Notes: generated by a model from the letters alone, not told the origin. A DNA stretch of 64,000 nt from Rhododendron vialii (GCF_030253575.1 NC_080567.1:36361501-36425500); one strand, 5' to 3'; numbered from the stretch's first letter, positions 1-13,600 are shown. A program made the numbers and translations.

Positions 1-1885
1 GAAGGGGATAATACCACGACATTATTCTTTACTGCCGTGACATTTTCAGCGTTCTGACTATCTTAACCTTTGTCTCTCTATACTAATACTACTCTCCCAT
101 ACTCCCATTACCAAACCCACTTCTTTACATCTCCTCTCCTCAGCTCCTTTTTTTTTCCTTTCTCATTTCAATTCAATGCTTCGATCTGGTCTTGTACAGC
201 TGGCGGCAGTGAGGCGGCAGTGAGACGGAGTGGTTGTCTCAATTTCATCTCCCTCTTTAGTGAACCACCATACCAAGCGCTCAAATGTGGAGAGGGAGGA
301 TTGTGTTTTTCGATTTGCTTCTAAATAATTAAAATCTCTCAGTCGATTATATGTTGTAAGCTTAATTGAGGGTTCGGAGAGTGAAATTTTTAATGTGATA
401 TACAAGTGTGGAAAGGAGGTTAGGGCTATTGCGGGACAGAGGATGAGATAAAAATGGGTCTTGTGGTGGCGGCGGCGGAGAGGGACAAGGAGAGATGGGA
501 GGAGTGCAGAGGCAATGGATCCTAGAAATTTATAGTACAGTCTAATGTAATTGTTGAGTTGATGATGATGATAGAAGAAGGCAAGAGAACTTATGAGAGA
601 GGGGAACAATCGGGTTTTCTGCGTATGAGTTTTGAGAAATTTTTGCGAGAGAGACAGTGAGAGAACTCAGAAGAGGAATGAGAGTATAATTGTCTGATAA
701 AGCACACAGTCATGGCATTATCAGCCACCTTATGTTAAATAAATAAAAATTAACAGGTAGTAATAATTTGTATTTGATGCATCCTTTTCTTTGCATGTTG
801 CTGATGTAATTTGTCTGTACAACCAATTCAACAATTGCTATCGTATGAGCAAAAATAGCAAAACAAAAAAAAAAACAAAAAAAGAAACAGAGAAGATTAA
901 AGGGAAAAGTGAAAACGACAATAAATACAGTATAGGCCCCTGTAGCACTGTCAATTGATATTTCACTTCAGTCTCCACTATTTTGTTTTGATCAATTTGA
1001 ACTCTATACTTTTCACTTCCGTTTTTTGTAAGCTCACCCCCATCTAGTTCAACTGAAACAATAAATAAGCACACCCGACTCACTTGCTAACTGTTAAAAG
1101 TACTTAAGACTTGTCAGTGTCACAACTACTATGGGCCAAGTGGGGATAATGATAAATGTAAGTATTTTTCAATGTGATTTCTTCCCGTGGTCGACGTTTG
1201 AGTCTTGGAAATTTATTTATTTTTCTAAGATTTCTGGTTTGAAACATATAGTGCGTTATCAACTCTAGTGGGGTAGTCCGTACGGAACTTTACTCTGGTT
1301 TCAATTAGGCCCTCGCTAGTGTACGGTTGACATGTACGTGAATTGGGCTGGACACTTAAAAAATAAACATTGATAAAGTAATTACATGGGTCATATGAAT
1401 GAAGTTTGTTTTTAGAATGAGCTCAAATGGTTCCGGCCATTTTTTAAGGGTCAAAGCCATTTTCGGCTTGCTACAATTTATTTGGTCAAAATTTGACAAA
1501 AGTGCTCCGATGGTACTATAGACATAATTTGGCCGCTTCTACTTGTAGCCGTTGTATCACACACATATCACAGTCATTGGGTTGCTCACAATAGCCATTA
1601 CATCACAGCCTTCGCAAGAGAAATGGCCAAGCTATTATTGGCTCCCAAAATGACTCCTCATTGGAGCAGAGAATTTTGGTCTTGAAGTCTAAAATATAAA
1701 TATGATTATGGCTCTCAAAATGGCACTGCGTTGGATATGCTCTTACTGGAATGTTTTTAAAATAGTAGGACCAAGAGTGTAGTTTACCAGTTAATAACTA
1801 CTAACTAAAAAGTAGAAACTGTCATACTCAATTGCCCAAAAAACTCCGACCCCAAAACAGTAAAAAGAACGCCGGCGCCACGGAA
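1..1885. other. Intergenic, upstream of B3 gene A
   Basis: No gene recognised. The open frames at 70-609 are low-complexity and do not resemble a known protein. Around 1130-1350 a decayed tRNA-derived SINE is possible: a B-box-like GTTTGAGTC near 1196 and a tail resembling other plant SINE tails near 1300-1345. About 1410-1745 resembles a decayed MITE, but I could not match its two ends. Confidence 0.4.
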
Positions 1886-2799
1886 ATGGGAAGTAAGAGA
1901 AGCGATCGCCGCAGCCAAATTTCACCGGCGGCAACGTCTCCGAGAAGTTTCTACAAGATTATCCTCCCCTCCGTCATGCACTGCCATAGGCTGGTAACTT
2001 TAAACTCTCTCTCTCTCTCTAGGTTTTGCTATTTTTGTCTATGTCACGTTCAAAAAAAGATTCGCGAGGATTATTAGTAGTAATTGCTAACGAGATGAAG
2101 ACAATGATTACGAGTAATGTTTTGTTTTGGTTTCCATACACAATAATTTGGAATAAGTCGAAATGTAACTCCAAGTGGTTGGTTAGCTATTACTAAAAAG
2201 TCTAGGATCCTAGCATTACCGTACTTAGATTCTCACTCGGTGCTTGATTTCAAGTCTCCATTGCCGCTTGGTGCTCTTCAGTGCTTGTAGCGTGCGGTGA
2301 ACGTTGGCTTTGGCCCGATATATGTGCAGATGGGTTATGTGGTGATGAAGGCCAAAATTCCTTGACACATGTATGCTTGGTGCTCTTCGGCGCTCATAGC
2401 ATGTGGTGGAACCTTAGTTTCGTCCTGATCAAGGTTTGAGACAACGGTATCAGAACATGTAACGGTTACGGTGCTGGTATAATGGTATTGAAAGTAGCGA
2501 ACCCTATCGGAAGTATCAAACAATACATAATGTGGTCGCGAATTTATAAAAATCTTTTTTTTTTTGTAAAAAGAAATATAAGTGCTTAAATCATCCGTAA
2601 CGGTCGAGTATCGACAATAAGCTGGTCTGTAAATCGGAAATGACTGATACGTATCGGGTGCTGGCCTATATGCATGAGATTTTCCATCTCACTTGTATAT
2701 CTGGGTGTAACCGTTTCAAAGGGCTAAAAAATCGCTATCCCGTTTTCGTCACCCCGGAGTAGACGTACTATTCTTGTTATGTGGTGCCTGCCTCACACA

Positions 2800-3294
2800 G
2801 GCTATTTTAAATTGAGCACTGATGGTACCTGTTAGACAAACCTCAGTCAAGCTATGGGAGGAGGTCTTATCCGTGACTCTTATGGGACTTGGGTTATCGG
2901 CTTCCATCACTCTTTGAGGCCAATGCATAGCTTGGAGGCAGAGCTTTGAGTAGTTAGGGATGGCTTGCAATTGGCCATCAACAATCAGTTTGCTCCAATT
3001 TGCGTGGAGATGGATGCTTTGGCAGCCATCCAACTCATTATGGGACTGACTCAACTGCGGCACAGCCTGAGTAATATTATCCATGATTGCAAGTACTTCA
3101 TGAGGCAGCTGGGAGTGGAAAGGGTTGATCATGTTTCCTGCGAAGGAAACAAGTGTGCAGACTTATTAGCTAATATAGATTTCAATGATGGCTTAGACTT
3201 TCATATTTTCGATGTTGCACCAGATTGTATTATTTCGCATCTTTGCGATGACCGAAATGGGGTCGAGTACCCTAGACTATTGTATGACTCTTAA
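2800..3294 (+). mobile_element. LINE fragment, RNase H-like domain
   Basis: Lies in intron 1 of B3 gene A. The plus-strand translation resembles the RNase H-like tail of plant non-LTR elements. It has an STDG start near 2815, GGGLIRDSYGTWVIGF near 2853-2900, and an open stretch from about 2950 with AINNQFAPICVEMDALAAIQ and DHVSCEGNKCADLLAN (the usual H-x(n)-N-x2-AD-x-LA pattern with His present). Stop codons interrupt the first third. Only this domain was found; no reverse transcriptase lies nearby, so it is a truncated relic. A short A-rich tract follows at 3323-3334. Confidence 0.7.
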
Positions 3295-3550
3295 TTAGTT
3301 TATGTTATGTTCCTGGTTTACGAAAAAAAAAAAATTCCAACATTTGGTCCCGATATACATGCATGCACGAATCTTGCAAATAGCTATGTAATGCTGCAGG
3401 AATAATTCCGGGCAAATATGTGAAGTAGAGTAGCCTATTTGGATATCCATTTTTAGCAGAAAGTAGTAGCTCCCTCATATGGTCAACTGGTTAAATAGCT
3501 CAAGAGAAAGGGAGAAAAGAACAAGTCTGGGTTAAGAAGAAGACACAAAG

Positions 3551-3747
3551 ACCCTGTTCGTTTTGGTATTTGGATTTTGAATTTTGGTTAATGAGTGGAG
3601 AGAGATAGAGAAAGAAATGAGAGTAACGATTGAGAGAAAATTTATTGGGGACCGTGCACAGAAAGAGAATCCTAAATCCACAAACAACATGGTCTTCGTG
3701 CGTAGATAGAGAATCCAAAATCCAAAATCCCCAAACGAACATGGTCA
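3551..3747. mobile_element. MITE with CCTGTTCGTTT-type ends
   Basis: About 195 bp with terminal inverted repeats: ACCCTGTTCGTTTTGG...GGATTTTGAATTTTGG on the left and CAAAATCCAAAATCC...AAACGAACATGGT on the right. No coding capacity. A related element with CCCATTCGTTT/AAACAAATGGG ends lies at 45664-45835. The family is not assigned. Confidence 0.6.
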
Positions 3748-5892
3748 AAACATCTTAAAGCTGGTGGGACAAGTCGCCCTCACTCCCACTTGATTATACT
3801 AATTAACCTGGTAATAACCCCCTGTATATGATAGACAGGGTCTTTATGCTTTATGTAGCAAGAGAACAAGAGGAGAAAACCGGACTGGATCAGAAACCAA
3901 CACAGATACTAGTGCACATCCTACTACTTTTTAGGTTTTTCCATATTGCCCTATGCGTATGGTATTGTATTTGTATCCTGTTTCCGTAACCATATCCTTG
4001 CTTTGTTGGTTCCTATTTTTGGAGACTTATGGTAATATTTCAGGTCTCTGGATCCTTGCTTTGCAATTGGCCACTCTAACATCTGCATAATTTTTAATCT
4101 GGAAATGTTTGTCTGCATTGTATCACTATATCCAGTAGACAAACTGAAGGTTGATTTGGTTTATCTGCAGAGGATCCCAGATGATTTCTCAAAGATACAT
4201 GGGAATGAACTCTCTACCTCGTCAGGTTCACTGTTCACAGTGGTCAAGTTTGTCGTGTGAGAGTTGAAGAAGCTGATAAGATGCTTTGGTTTACCGATGG
4301 TTGGAAAGAAATCATTCTATTGGTTGTGGATTATTTGTACTGTTCAACTATGAAGGGAATTCGAAGTTCAAGGTACTTATATTTGATTTAACTGCTACTG
4401 AGATTTACAATCTATGAAAAACTCTCGGCATCTATAAAGAACCAAATAAAGGAAAGCAGCTTCCAGTCTCCTGTAAGGGAGAAAGGGGAAGCAATGACAC
4501 TCTTCAAAATTTGAGTTGCCATCCATCAACGTCAGCACTTGTTTCTTTGGAAAATGGAATTCTTGATTGTTGTTGGGATCAAAGAAGAACTGATAAAAGA
4601 TGCTGTCATTCATTGATTCAGAATATGTATGAGTTTGCTCCTGAATTTGCTCTATGAATCAACAAGCGTGGAAGATTTATTTCTTCCTTGGAGAGCCTGA
4701 GATGTAATTTTCACTATTTCACCAGAAATAAACAATGTAAAATGGAAGATCATGGGAAGATAGTTAAAGTAGATAAAGCAAGTGTATTGTGGAAAGGCAC
4801 AGTGAAAGCTAGTGAAATGCCTATTTCACAAAGGTCATCAGTGCATAAAACTGAAAAAGAGAAGTGGAATGTGATGAAGAACGTGGATAATTTACCAGCA
4901 GCAGTTCCATTTGCTTGACATCGTTGGCTTAACAACGGGGGTAGACTAAAGAGCCATATCAACAGGGAAGATAGAGAGGGCCAGCTGCCAGCATAACCAA
5001 TTGGATTTAGTTTTTGTGCAAGAGGCAACTCGAAAAAGTAAAGGTATAGGTTATCAGTTGAATGAAACCATGTATACGAAGAGTGCAGATGAATTAAATC
5101 CTTCTAATGCATCAAATCATTAAGGAACTCATTTCAAGTAAGATTGTGTGACCAACTTTTCACATTTAATTGCTGGTTCAAACTATTTTTCTTGTGATAT
5201 GCAGATGGACAGCAGCTAAAGGGAAAGTGTGAAGAGGAAGAAGAATTGCTTGGTGTAAACGATTCTAGAACTGATTCAATGATGCGGCCAGTGACAACTG
5301 ACAACCCAAGAGAGAGAGAGAAGGCAGTTAATGCCTTCATGATGTCCAAGCCGAATAATCTGTGCTTTACGAAAATCATGCAGCCATACATTGTCCACAG
5401 GAGTTTTATTCTGGTTAGCTCTTTAATGCAGAGAATGTTCATTTCCAGAGCTATTTGTGTCACTTCCTCAATCCTTCAAATGAAGGTGTCGTATAATGGG
5501 TTTAGTACCCCTGATGGCAAAAACTAAATATTTCTTGCAACAAATTGCTCTTATATTTATGCATTTATTTACTTGGATATTAAACGATAGTCGCAATTGT
5601 TCTTGCTTTTCTGCAGAATGTGCCAGCCAGCTTTGCAAAGAAGTATCTGCATGGGGTTTCAGATTGTATTCAACTGGAGGTTTCTTGTGGAAAACAGTGG
5701 ACAGTCCATTGCATTCGAGTGAAGGGTATTGTGCAATGCATAACTAAAGGATGGAGTCGATTCTCAAAGGATAATAGTTTGGGGGAAGGTGATGTTTTTG
5801 TCTTCGAGATGATCCAGGTTGAGGATGTTGTGCTAAAAGTGTCCATATTTCGCACCAGTGAAGATACCAGGCAAGCTAACCTTCCAAATTAA

Positions 5893-7388
5893 AAACGTAA
5901 ACGATAGGCATCCACCATAGGTGTTTTAGGATTTTGTTTGCTGGCATTTTTTGTTCTCAGTCACTATCTATCATGTTGTTCTCAGGCATCCACCATGCTG
6001 GAAAGTTGCTGCTTTGTTATGATGCGGTGACTTTCCATTTTTGTTTCCGAGTTTTTTTGTTGACATGAAGATTTTGAATGTTCATGTGTCCCCAAAAGCT
6101 TTTACTGCAACTGAAAACCTTGCATTTCATGAGTTTTTTCAATAGACTCAATTTTAGTGTCAATGAATTTATGTGATTTGTGAGTGGCTGAACCTTTTCA
6201 GTTTTGCCTCCATTTTTGGATATCCTTCAATGCTCTGCAATCAACATGATAGTCCACACTAAAAAGAAATGAAGCAGGTCAGTTATTGAGACTCAACTTT
6301 GCTAATTTGAAGAGGAAAGAGTGAGGACCACAACCTAACACAGGCCAAGGAATCCTTGACCACATACTTTAATTGCACATCACATCCTCCTGTCTCTATC
6401 TTAAAACCTGCAAATGCAAGTAGCTTTAGAAGGGCTTGCAGTGTGACATTCTCAATCTGCTCAACCGTGTGTTATGTTTCTTGCCATTCACTGTTCCTGA
6501 ACGTCCACAAATAGCAAATGAGGCCACCATCCTTACACCACCTCTGCCTAACCTTCTTTTCCAACACTGAGTTCACAGCCAATAAGTCACCAATTCCCAA
6601 CTTATATATATATAATAAATATACACGTAGAGATATATATGCGTTCACATGCACGGCTTATTATGGGGGTATTTATTATGCAAATACATTTGGTGATCTG
6701 TCTTAGTGCGAAACCATTAAATTCAGACATCGCAATATGGCATTAACATTACCCTACATATAGATATAGGCATGATTAATGAGTTTTCCACTTTTTCCCA
6801 ATTAAGTGGAATCAACTCAATGTTTATCTCTATATTTCATTCAATATAATTACTTTTCCTTGTTCTGTTATACCCAAGTAGAATTGTCTTACTGATTGGA
6901 GATTGTAATGAGCTTGCCATATTTGTCACCTTAGATGTATTGGCCAACCTGGATGCTTTATTCATCTGTTGGTGGGGTTTTTCAATACCCTATTTATCAA
7001 TCACCTGTCTGCTTTGCAGCCCTTCTTTCTTAAATATGTATATATTTATTTTTCGCTCTGCAAAAGAAAGATATTATTAATCCTTGATTGTGATACCAGC
7101 AGCTATTAGGATCAGAAACCAGAGATTCTGATAGCCTTCAAAATCTAAGCTTTGATTTAACACTGAGTGCATCTAAACCAGATAAAGTACAGCAGCAGGC
7201 AACAACGAGCATCAATAGTGGCATCCAGCATCCAGCATCAATCGCGGCATCCAGCATCAAGTGTATCACTCCACAGCAGCAGCATAAGGGCAGGTTCAAC
7301 AACACAACTTCCATTGGCTAAGGCTTCAGTAATAGTAACCAAAATACCAGAAAACCCTCAGCACACCCACCCACCCAAACACACCCAC

Positions 7389-7455
<67 letters not shown>

Positions 7456-7639
7456 CCCTGCCACACCCACAGACCTCATCCCTAACAAGACAAACAGGAT
7501 CCCAAACCAGATCTGTTGTGTGTTTCAGGACAACTATCAGTGCAGAGCATTACCAAACCAGATCTGCACTGAAATAGGCACAGAAAGAAGACATCACCAA
7601 ACCAGATCTGCACCTTGAGTCAAGTTTGCATTATCCAAG
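5893..7639. other. Intergenic / 5' leader region between the two B3 genes
   Basis: Holds the 3' flank of gene A and the likely promoter and 5' leader of gene B. No other gene recognised. A compound microsatellite lies at 7391-7453. Short repeats of CAGCATC/GGCATCCAGCATC occur at 7215-7260, and a repeated ACCAAACCAGATCTG occurs near 7552 and 7596. Confidence 0.5.
7391..7453. repeat. Compound (CT)n(CA)n microsatellite
   Basis: An uninterrupted CT run of about 32 bp passes directly into a CA run of about 30 bp, roughly 190 bp upstream of the start codon of B3 gene B. It probably lies in the leader or promoter. The length is likely polymorphic. Confidence 0.95.
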
Positions 7640-10600
7640 ATGGGCCTTAGTTTCTTCAAGGTCTTCATGCCATCCAACAGCTCAGAAAGATTGGTATGCA
7701 TAAGTTTGCCCACCCGAAATCGGTATCATCTACTTAGTTTCAGATGTCATTGAGCGTATTTTATTTAGTTGGTTTGAAGTTGCTGCAGAGCCAAGACCAA
7801 ATCCATTTGGTCTCTTATGCTTTTTCTTGCTCATCACTTTGGTCTCGTATGTTTAGATGTTGTTTGGTGAAAGTGTAGCATTATATAATATGATAAAGAA
7901 AATTTGCTGAAATGGGGAAGACGACGTAGGACAATAAGGGATTTTAGGGTTTCCACAGGGTAACAAAGAGGTAGGGTTTGGGGGATGTGATTAGAGGATG
8001 ATTTAGTGCAATTTAGGTGGTTAAGGGTTTTGAATAGTAATCCGTGAACAGTAACAAAGCTGATAATAAACAGAACACAAGAATAGAAGAGAAGAATACA
8101 CGAAGATAGGAGTAGGAATCACTCCTTGAAGCCTTAGGCGTCACACCTAAGGGATTGCATCACACAATCGATAAAAGAGGCTGTAAAGCTCTGAATTTGC
8201 TGTAATATAAATCTCCTTTATTATTGGAGCATAGCATCTTTATAGATAGACTACAGACTTCCTAATTTAAATGAGGAACCTTCTAAACTTTTGACTTTTA
8301 AAATCAATCTAAACCCAAAATAAGACATAATGAAACTACCAAATAAATAACTTGACCCACAAAATGACCCATGGACGACCCCTATGGCCAATGGTTAGGA
8401 GTTCTGAACGTATGAAAATACGCCTGAACTATGAATATGACCAGCAGCATACTTAACTTATAATAAGCATAAACAAGACTCTATTAGAACTAGACATCCC
8501 TGCAGTTGAGACTCTCGTATAAGATCTGTAGTGGGCTTCTTGTTATGCTTGGATGGGGACTCGTTAGACGGCTTTGTTGGCACAACATCTGGCAGCAACT
8601 TTTTGACCCCCAAAGGCTCAACTTGGCTAACCGCATATAATGATTTATTGTCCACTAAAGAGATATGATATTCTGGGCCTTTAGCTGGTTCTTCTAATCC
8701 ATTGTTCTTCTCAGCATAAAAGCTGACATGTTCTGTGGTTGAACTCTAGACTCTTCACAACAGTGTGGGAAGCCCCTTGTAACACATTTACCCGATTAAT
8801 AGGCATTTGTACATCCCCAACAATCGGATTGTCTATTGTTTTGAGATGGCTATGAACATTTTCCTGCAATTGTAACTTCAATTGTGGAGCTATTTTATCA
8901 TCAAGAATAACTTTTGGTTTTGATGCCACTTGTTGTGCATGCTCAGCACTATTTTGCGGCTGTTGATGCAATTCTCTGATTGTAGCAGGCTTAACACCAA
9001 CTTTATATCCAGTGTTGTTAAGGCTCAATCCTTCCGCTAATCTTCTTTGAGTGTTAAGTATCGCAAGTCTTTGCATGCACTCTTCAAACATGTTATCATG
9101 CCTTGAATCAACAAATTGTCACCATGACTTCATCTGATAATTTGGAGACATATACTTCTCTTGAAGCTTAGCTTCAATTGTTTTCCATCCGCATACTGGT
9201 AGTAATTGTAATCTTCGTATATCTTCTTCAACACCATACCATCTTTGTGCCAAACCAACAAGGTTCATCTTAGCGAATCTCACTCTAGCAATAAAAAAAA
9301 ATTCCTCAATTGAAGCAAGCCAATCATTGAGCACCATAGGATCATCCCTCCGTTCAACATCTGGAACTTCTTTCCTCTGTGGTATGACATAATGTCGCGC
9401 ATAGATCTCCCACTTTGGGAGAACGTAGTGGCAAAACCTTAATCTCTGATACCAAATTGATGTAGGACAATAAGGGGTTTTGGGGTTTCCACAGGGTAAC
9501 AAAGAGGTAGGGTGTTGGGGCTGTGATAAGTGGATGTTCTAGTGCCAGTTTAGGTTGTTTAGGGCTGTGAATGCTTCCTTAATCTTATTCTTTCTTGCCC
9601 CCTTTAGCTCCTGGGTTTCCTCTGGCACAACCATCAGTATTAAGTTTGGGTTTACCTGCCACTGAAAATAACTATTTGATCAGCCTTATATTTCTCTAAG
9701 ATAATCATGTCTGCGTTTGGTAGTGGAATATATATCAACATCTAGATTCTCAAAGACCTTGCTGTTTCTTTGCAAATGAACCAAATAATAACAGCAAGAT
9801 TTGTGTATTGAATGTGAGAAGATAAGAACCTCTCTCAGCCAAGGAGCATGGTCCTTTCATTGACTGTTAGCAATTCACAACGTAATGCATACCTTTCTTG
9901 TAGCTCATTCCCTTGGATTTCGTTGCACAAGTCAAAGAAAGAATACCTAACAAAGCATTCCTGAGGAATTGTCATGGAAAACTTTGGCCCGTAAAGGTAA
10001 CCAAAGCTGGAAATCAATTCCATTTTAGTGATGGCTGGCCGAAATTTGTTGAAGATAGCTCTTTAGAGCTTGGAGAATTCCTAGTATTTAATTATGATGG
10101 TGCTAGTGTATTCTATGTCAAAATATTCGAAAGAACAGGATGTTTGAAGGAAGTAATAGGATCTTCCTACATAACTGTTAATGAGGAGGAGGAGGAGGAG
10201 GAGGAGGAGGAGGATGAGGATGAGGACGAGGACGAGGATGAGGATGAGGATGAGGATGAGGATGAGGACGAGGACGAGGAGGAGGATGAGGAGGAGGACA
10301 TGGAGGTTGAGAAATGCAGCGAGGAACATGGGGATGCTGTTGATGCGCAGGAACTTGAATCAAGCCCTTTGAGAAGTAAGTATTTCCTTTTTTTTCCCAC
10401 AATTAAAGTCATTTCTAGGCATTTGTTCTGGTTTTCTTTTCCTCTCATTAAGGTCTAAATATCTAATCTACTGGTTTGCTTGATTCAGGTGGCAATAAGG
10501 GAAAAGTTGCTGTCAAAGTTGAGGATAATGAAGATGTTTTTGAACATGGGATAGTCTCCCGACCCAAAAATCCCTATTTTGTGACCAAACTTCGACAAAA

Positions 10601-13600
10601 GAGACGGACTGAACTGGTAAGGATTGTGTATTTTTTTTTTTTGTGGTAAATTAATTCATTTCACCTAAAGAGCAAGTAGCTACAGAACACAAGGCGGCGT
10701 CCCCCTGCAAAGAAACAAAGCAAGCACTAACAAATAGACACAAAGCAAGCACAAAAACGAAAAAAAGCTGCCTACAAAACTAGAGGCACACACAAGGAAA
10801 CCAAAAGACTCTTGGTTGTTTACACTAAACACTCTCGGAGAGAGAACCCAATCTTTACAAAGTTTTCTATTCCGTGCATTAAATTTCAGCGTTGTCCAGC
10901 TACTTAACTTGTTCTAAACCCCTCCAACGCTGCTCTACAGGCTGAATTTGTATCCCAGCCTTCTGTTGAAATATTCATAGTTTTTTCCTTGCAAATGAAA
11001 TATATGGAAGCAGCCAGAGAGAGCTTGTAGATTGTATTTTGAAAACCTTTCCCTTTCCTCTGTAGAGCTGCTCACCAGATTTCTTCCTCAAACAGCACAA
11101 GACCTCTGGTAACATTGTTCTTCACAACCATAGCCTTCCATACTTCTGCAGAAAAAGAACAGTAAAAAAAGAGAGATGGGAATGGGTTCTTCCCCACTTT
11201 GACACTGCACACACTGATCATCTGAGGCAATGTTTCATTGAGTGAGCCTGTCCAGGGCCGGCCCAAGGGTTTTTAGTGCCCAAGGCCAATAAAACAAATG
11301 TGCCCTTAAAGAGATTAACTTAACAATTTTTACAGCAACAATAACATTATTATTAATGATGCACTAACCGGTAACTAGATAAATAAGATATTTTTAAATT
11401 TAAGCACACCAACCAATATCAACTAAATCAGCACAAAACTAAGCACCACCAGCCAGGGCTCTGCATTTAACAAATAACAACATATGTACAATTACCAATC
11501 TAAGCACCACCAGTCAAGGCTCTGCATTTAACAACATATGTACAATTACCAATCTAAGCACCACCAGCCAAGGTTCTGCATAATAAGAAAATACTTACGG
11601 ATTTAAAGCCTCGCAAGTCGCAAGTGAATGGAAGAGAGATACTCTAAAACTCCGCAGTGTGTAGTATACTAGTATATACTGGTCCTGCATTTCAAATTCC
11701 AATAAGCTTAAACATAAATCAAATGGAGAATAAAAAAAAACTCTAATATCTTTATCACTACTCAACTGAACTTAGAAATAAATAAAAAAAAAAACTGGAT
11801 GCTGGTGATGATGGTGAGCCAACAGACTGACTGTTGTCTGTTGAAAGCTCCAATCAAAAAAAAAAAAAACCTTAAATACAACAAGCTGCAGCTACAAACA
11901 GATTAATAGATACGTGTGTGTGTGTATATATATATAATATATGTATGGCGAAAAGATGGGAGAGAAACCTGTATCGAAGAACTGGATGCTAGTGATGATG
12001 GTGAGCCGATTTGGTGATAGTGAATCGATGAATCTTAGTTCTTCGAAAGTTTGAATCGTTCTTCGTTCTTTTCTTCGTTTTATTTTGTTTTTTTTTTTGT
12101 TTTGGGCTGTTGGGCAAAACGTTAAACGTGTGAGAATTGAGAAAAGCTGAGAAGGTTTTAATTAAATGGACCATTTAGATCTCATATTTACAAAAAAGCC
12201 ACCGTGTGTTTTTTTGGGCCTCTTTGGAATTGTGTGGGCCGCTGGTGGTTTTAATGGAATGGGCCCTTTTTTTCCTTCTTTTGAGCCAAAAAAGATTTCT
12301 ACTCGAGCCCAAATAGAAAAATTATTAGAGTGCCCCTAAAATTTGACCTTTTTGGGATGCCCAAGGCCTAGGCCTCTTGGGCCTTGGGGTTGGGCCGGCC
12401 CTGAGTCTGTCCTTAGTAGATAATCTCCCCAGAATGGTTGGCCACATATGATATGAATAACAAATCGATTCTATTTTCTTGGCCACCTCCATCTGCTATG
12501 ATCAGTTATAGATGAGACTTTAACCCTTAAAGACCTGCCAAGGTTAGAACGATTATTTCCCATATTTTTTAAAATGTTCCAGGTGGATACCAGTTATCCA
12601 TCCACAAGAAAGTGTCCCTGCCAATCTCTATTATATACTTAATCATAGATTGGCATTCCCTCTGAGTTTCAGATTTTCCTCACAACCCAAGAGGCATAGT
12701 TTGGAGTCTGCATCCCCCATAAACTGTGGCCCTTCATGACATAGGTGTGCACCCACTTGACCAAAAGAGAATCAGCCTTTTTACTCAAAGCCCACAATTG
12801 CCTCATGTTTGATGCTTTGTTCCATTTCTTAAGAGATCTAAAACCCAACCCACCTTCATTTTTAGGCACACAGATTTTCCCAGCTTACTTTTGCACCAAT
12901 ATGTTTCATTTCAGCACCCGACCACAAGAAAGCACTTAGAATCCCCTCAATGTCTTTAAAAGTTTTTTCAAGGGGCACAAAAATAGAGGTCTCGTATACC
13001 TGGATGCTGAAGAGAACTGATTGTATAAGCTGCACCCTACCTCCGTAGGACAAGAACTTTTGAGTCCAGCAAGAATAATTGTTACTTTACTTTTAGTCAT
13101 GTCATTCCTTTAGGAAGTGGTAAAGTTTATTGTCCATATGTGTAATGTAATATGTCCATTGGCGTAATGTATTGGTCTGGGGAATCCTGCCAGAAGGGTT
13201 TGTATTTGTTAGCTTTCCAGGATGCCATGATGAGTCACATGTGTAATAGTAAAGTGAGTGTAATAGTCACCTTCTGGGAACCTTCTAGGCTAGGCCTCTC
13301 CTTACTCTATAAAAGGAGGAGGCCACCAACAATGTATTCTCAGACTTAAGCAATAATATTCTCTAGTGTTTGTGTATCTCTTGATCCTCTCCCTTCTTTG
13401 TGATTGTACTTTCTTTGTGATTGCACATTTGAATTCTGCCCAAAATCTTCTCCTTTCACACTGCACATTCCCCTCATGTAAGTATTATGGTTATAAGAGG
13501 AACTCCCAAATACTTCACAGGCAACACACCCTCGGAAATCCCCAAAGTATCAGTCAAAACACCCTTAAGACTTCCCTGTACCCCAGCAAAGAAAATTGAA

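Larger units (their letters stand above)
1886..5892 (+). pseudogene. REM-like B3-domain transcription factor gene A, decayed
   Basis: Two-domain plant B3 DNA-binding gene (REM/VRN1 type), expected in the nucleus. Exon 1 is 1886-1993 (36 codons), from ATG to ...MHCHRL|GTAACT. It joins in phase to exon 2 at 4171 (RIPDDFSKIHGNEL), the usual B3-1 split point. Exon 2 then breaks: after ...STSSGS the frame shifts to VCRVRVEEADKMLWFTDGWKE, shifts again to SIGCGLFVLFNYEGNSKFKV, and ends in a stop after LTATEIYNL. Later parts are clean: exon 5205-5413 (ending IMQPYIVHRSFIL) joins in phase 0 to 5617-5892, which encodes B3-2 (NVPASFAKKYLHG...GDVFVFEMI) and a stop. The linker between 4420 and 5204 is not resolved. 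Intron 1 (1994-4170) holds a LINE fragment and a MITE. Either a recent pseudogene, or assembly errors hide a working gene. The family call is firm; loss of function is inferred from the frame breaks. Confidence 0.8.

Noticed and set aside
163-609. 148-residue minus-strand open frame
   Set aside because: Low-complexity and in a leader-like region; no domain, no homologous look, and it overlaps a plus frame of similar quality.
3900-3975. Possible first exon of gene A (CCTACTACTTTTTAGGTTTTTCC, like FFKVF with a stop)
   Set aside because: A better exon 1 lies at 1886-1993, with an intact FYK motif, a donor site and a phase-0 join to 4171.
10081-10448. Poly-Leu, poly-Ser, poly-Pro and poly-Arg frames
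   Set aside because: Shadows of the GAG/GAT coding repeat in other frames.
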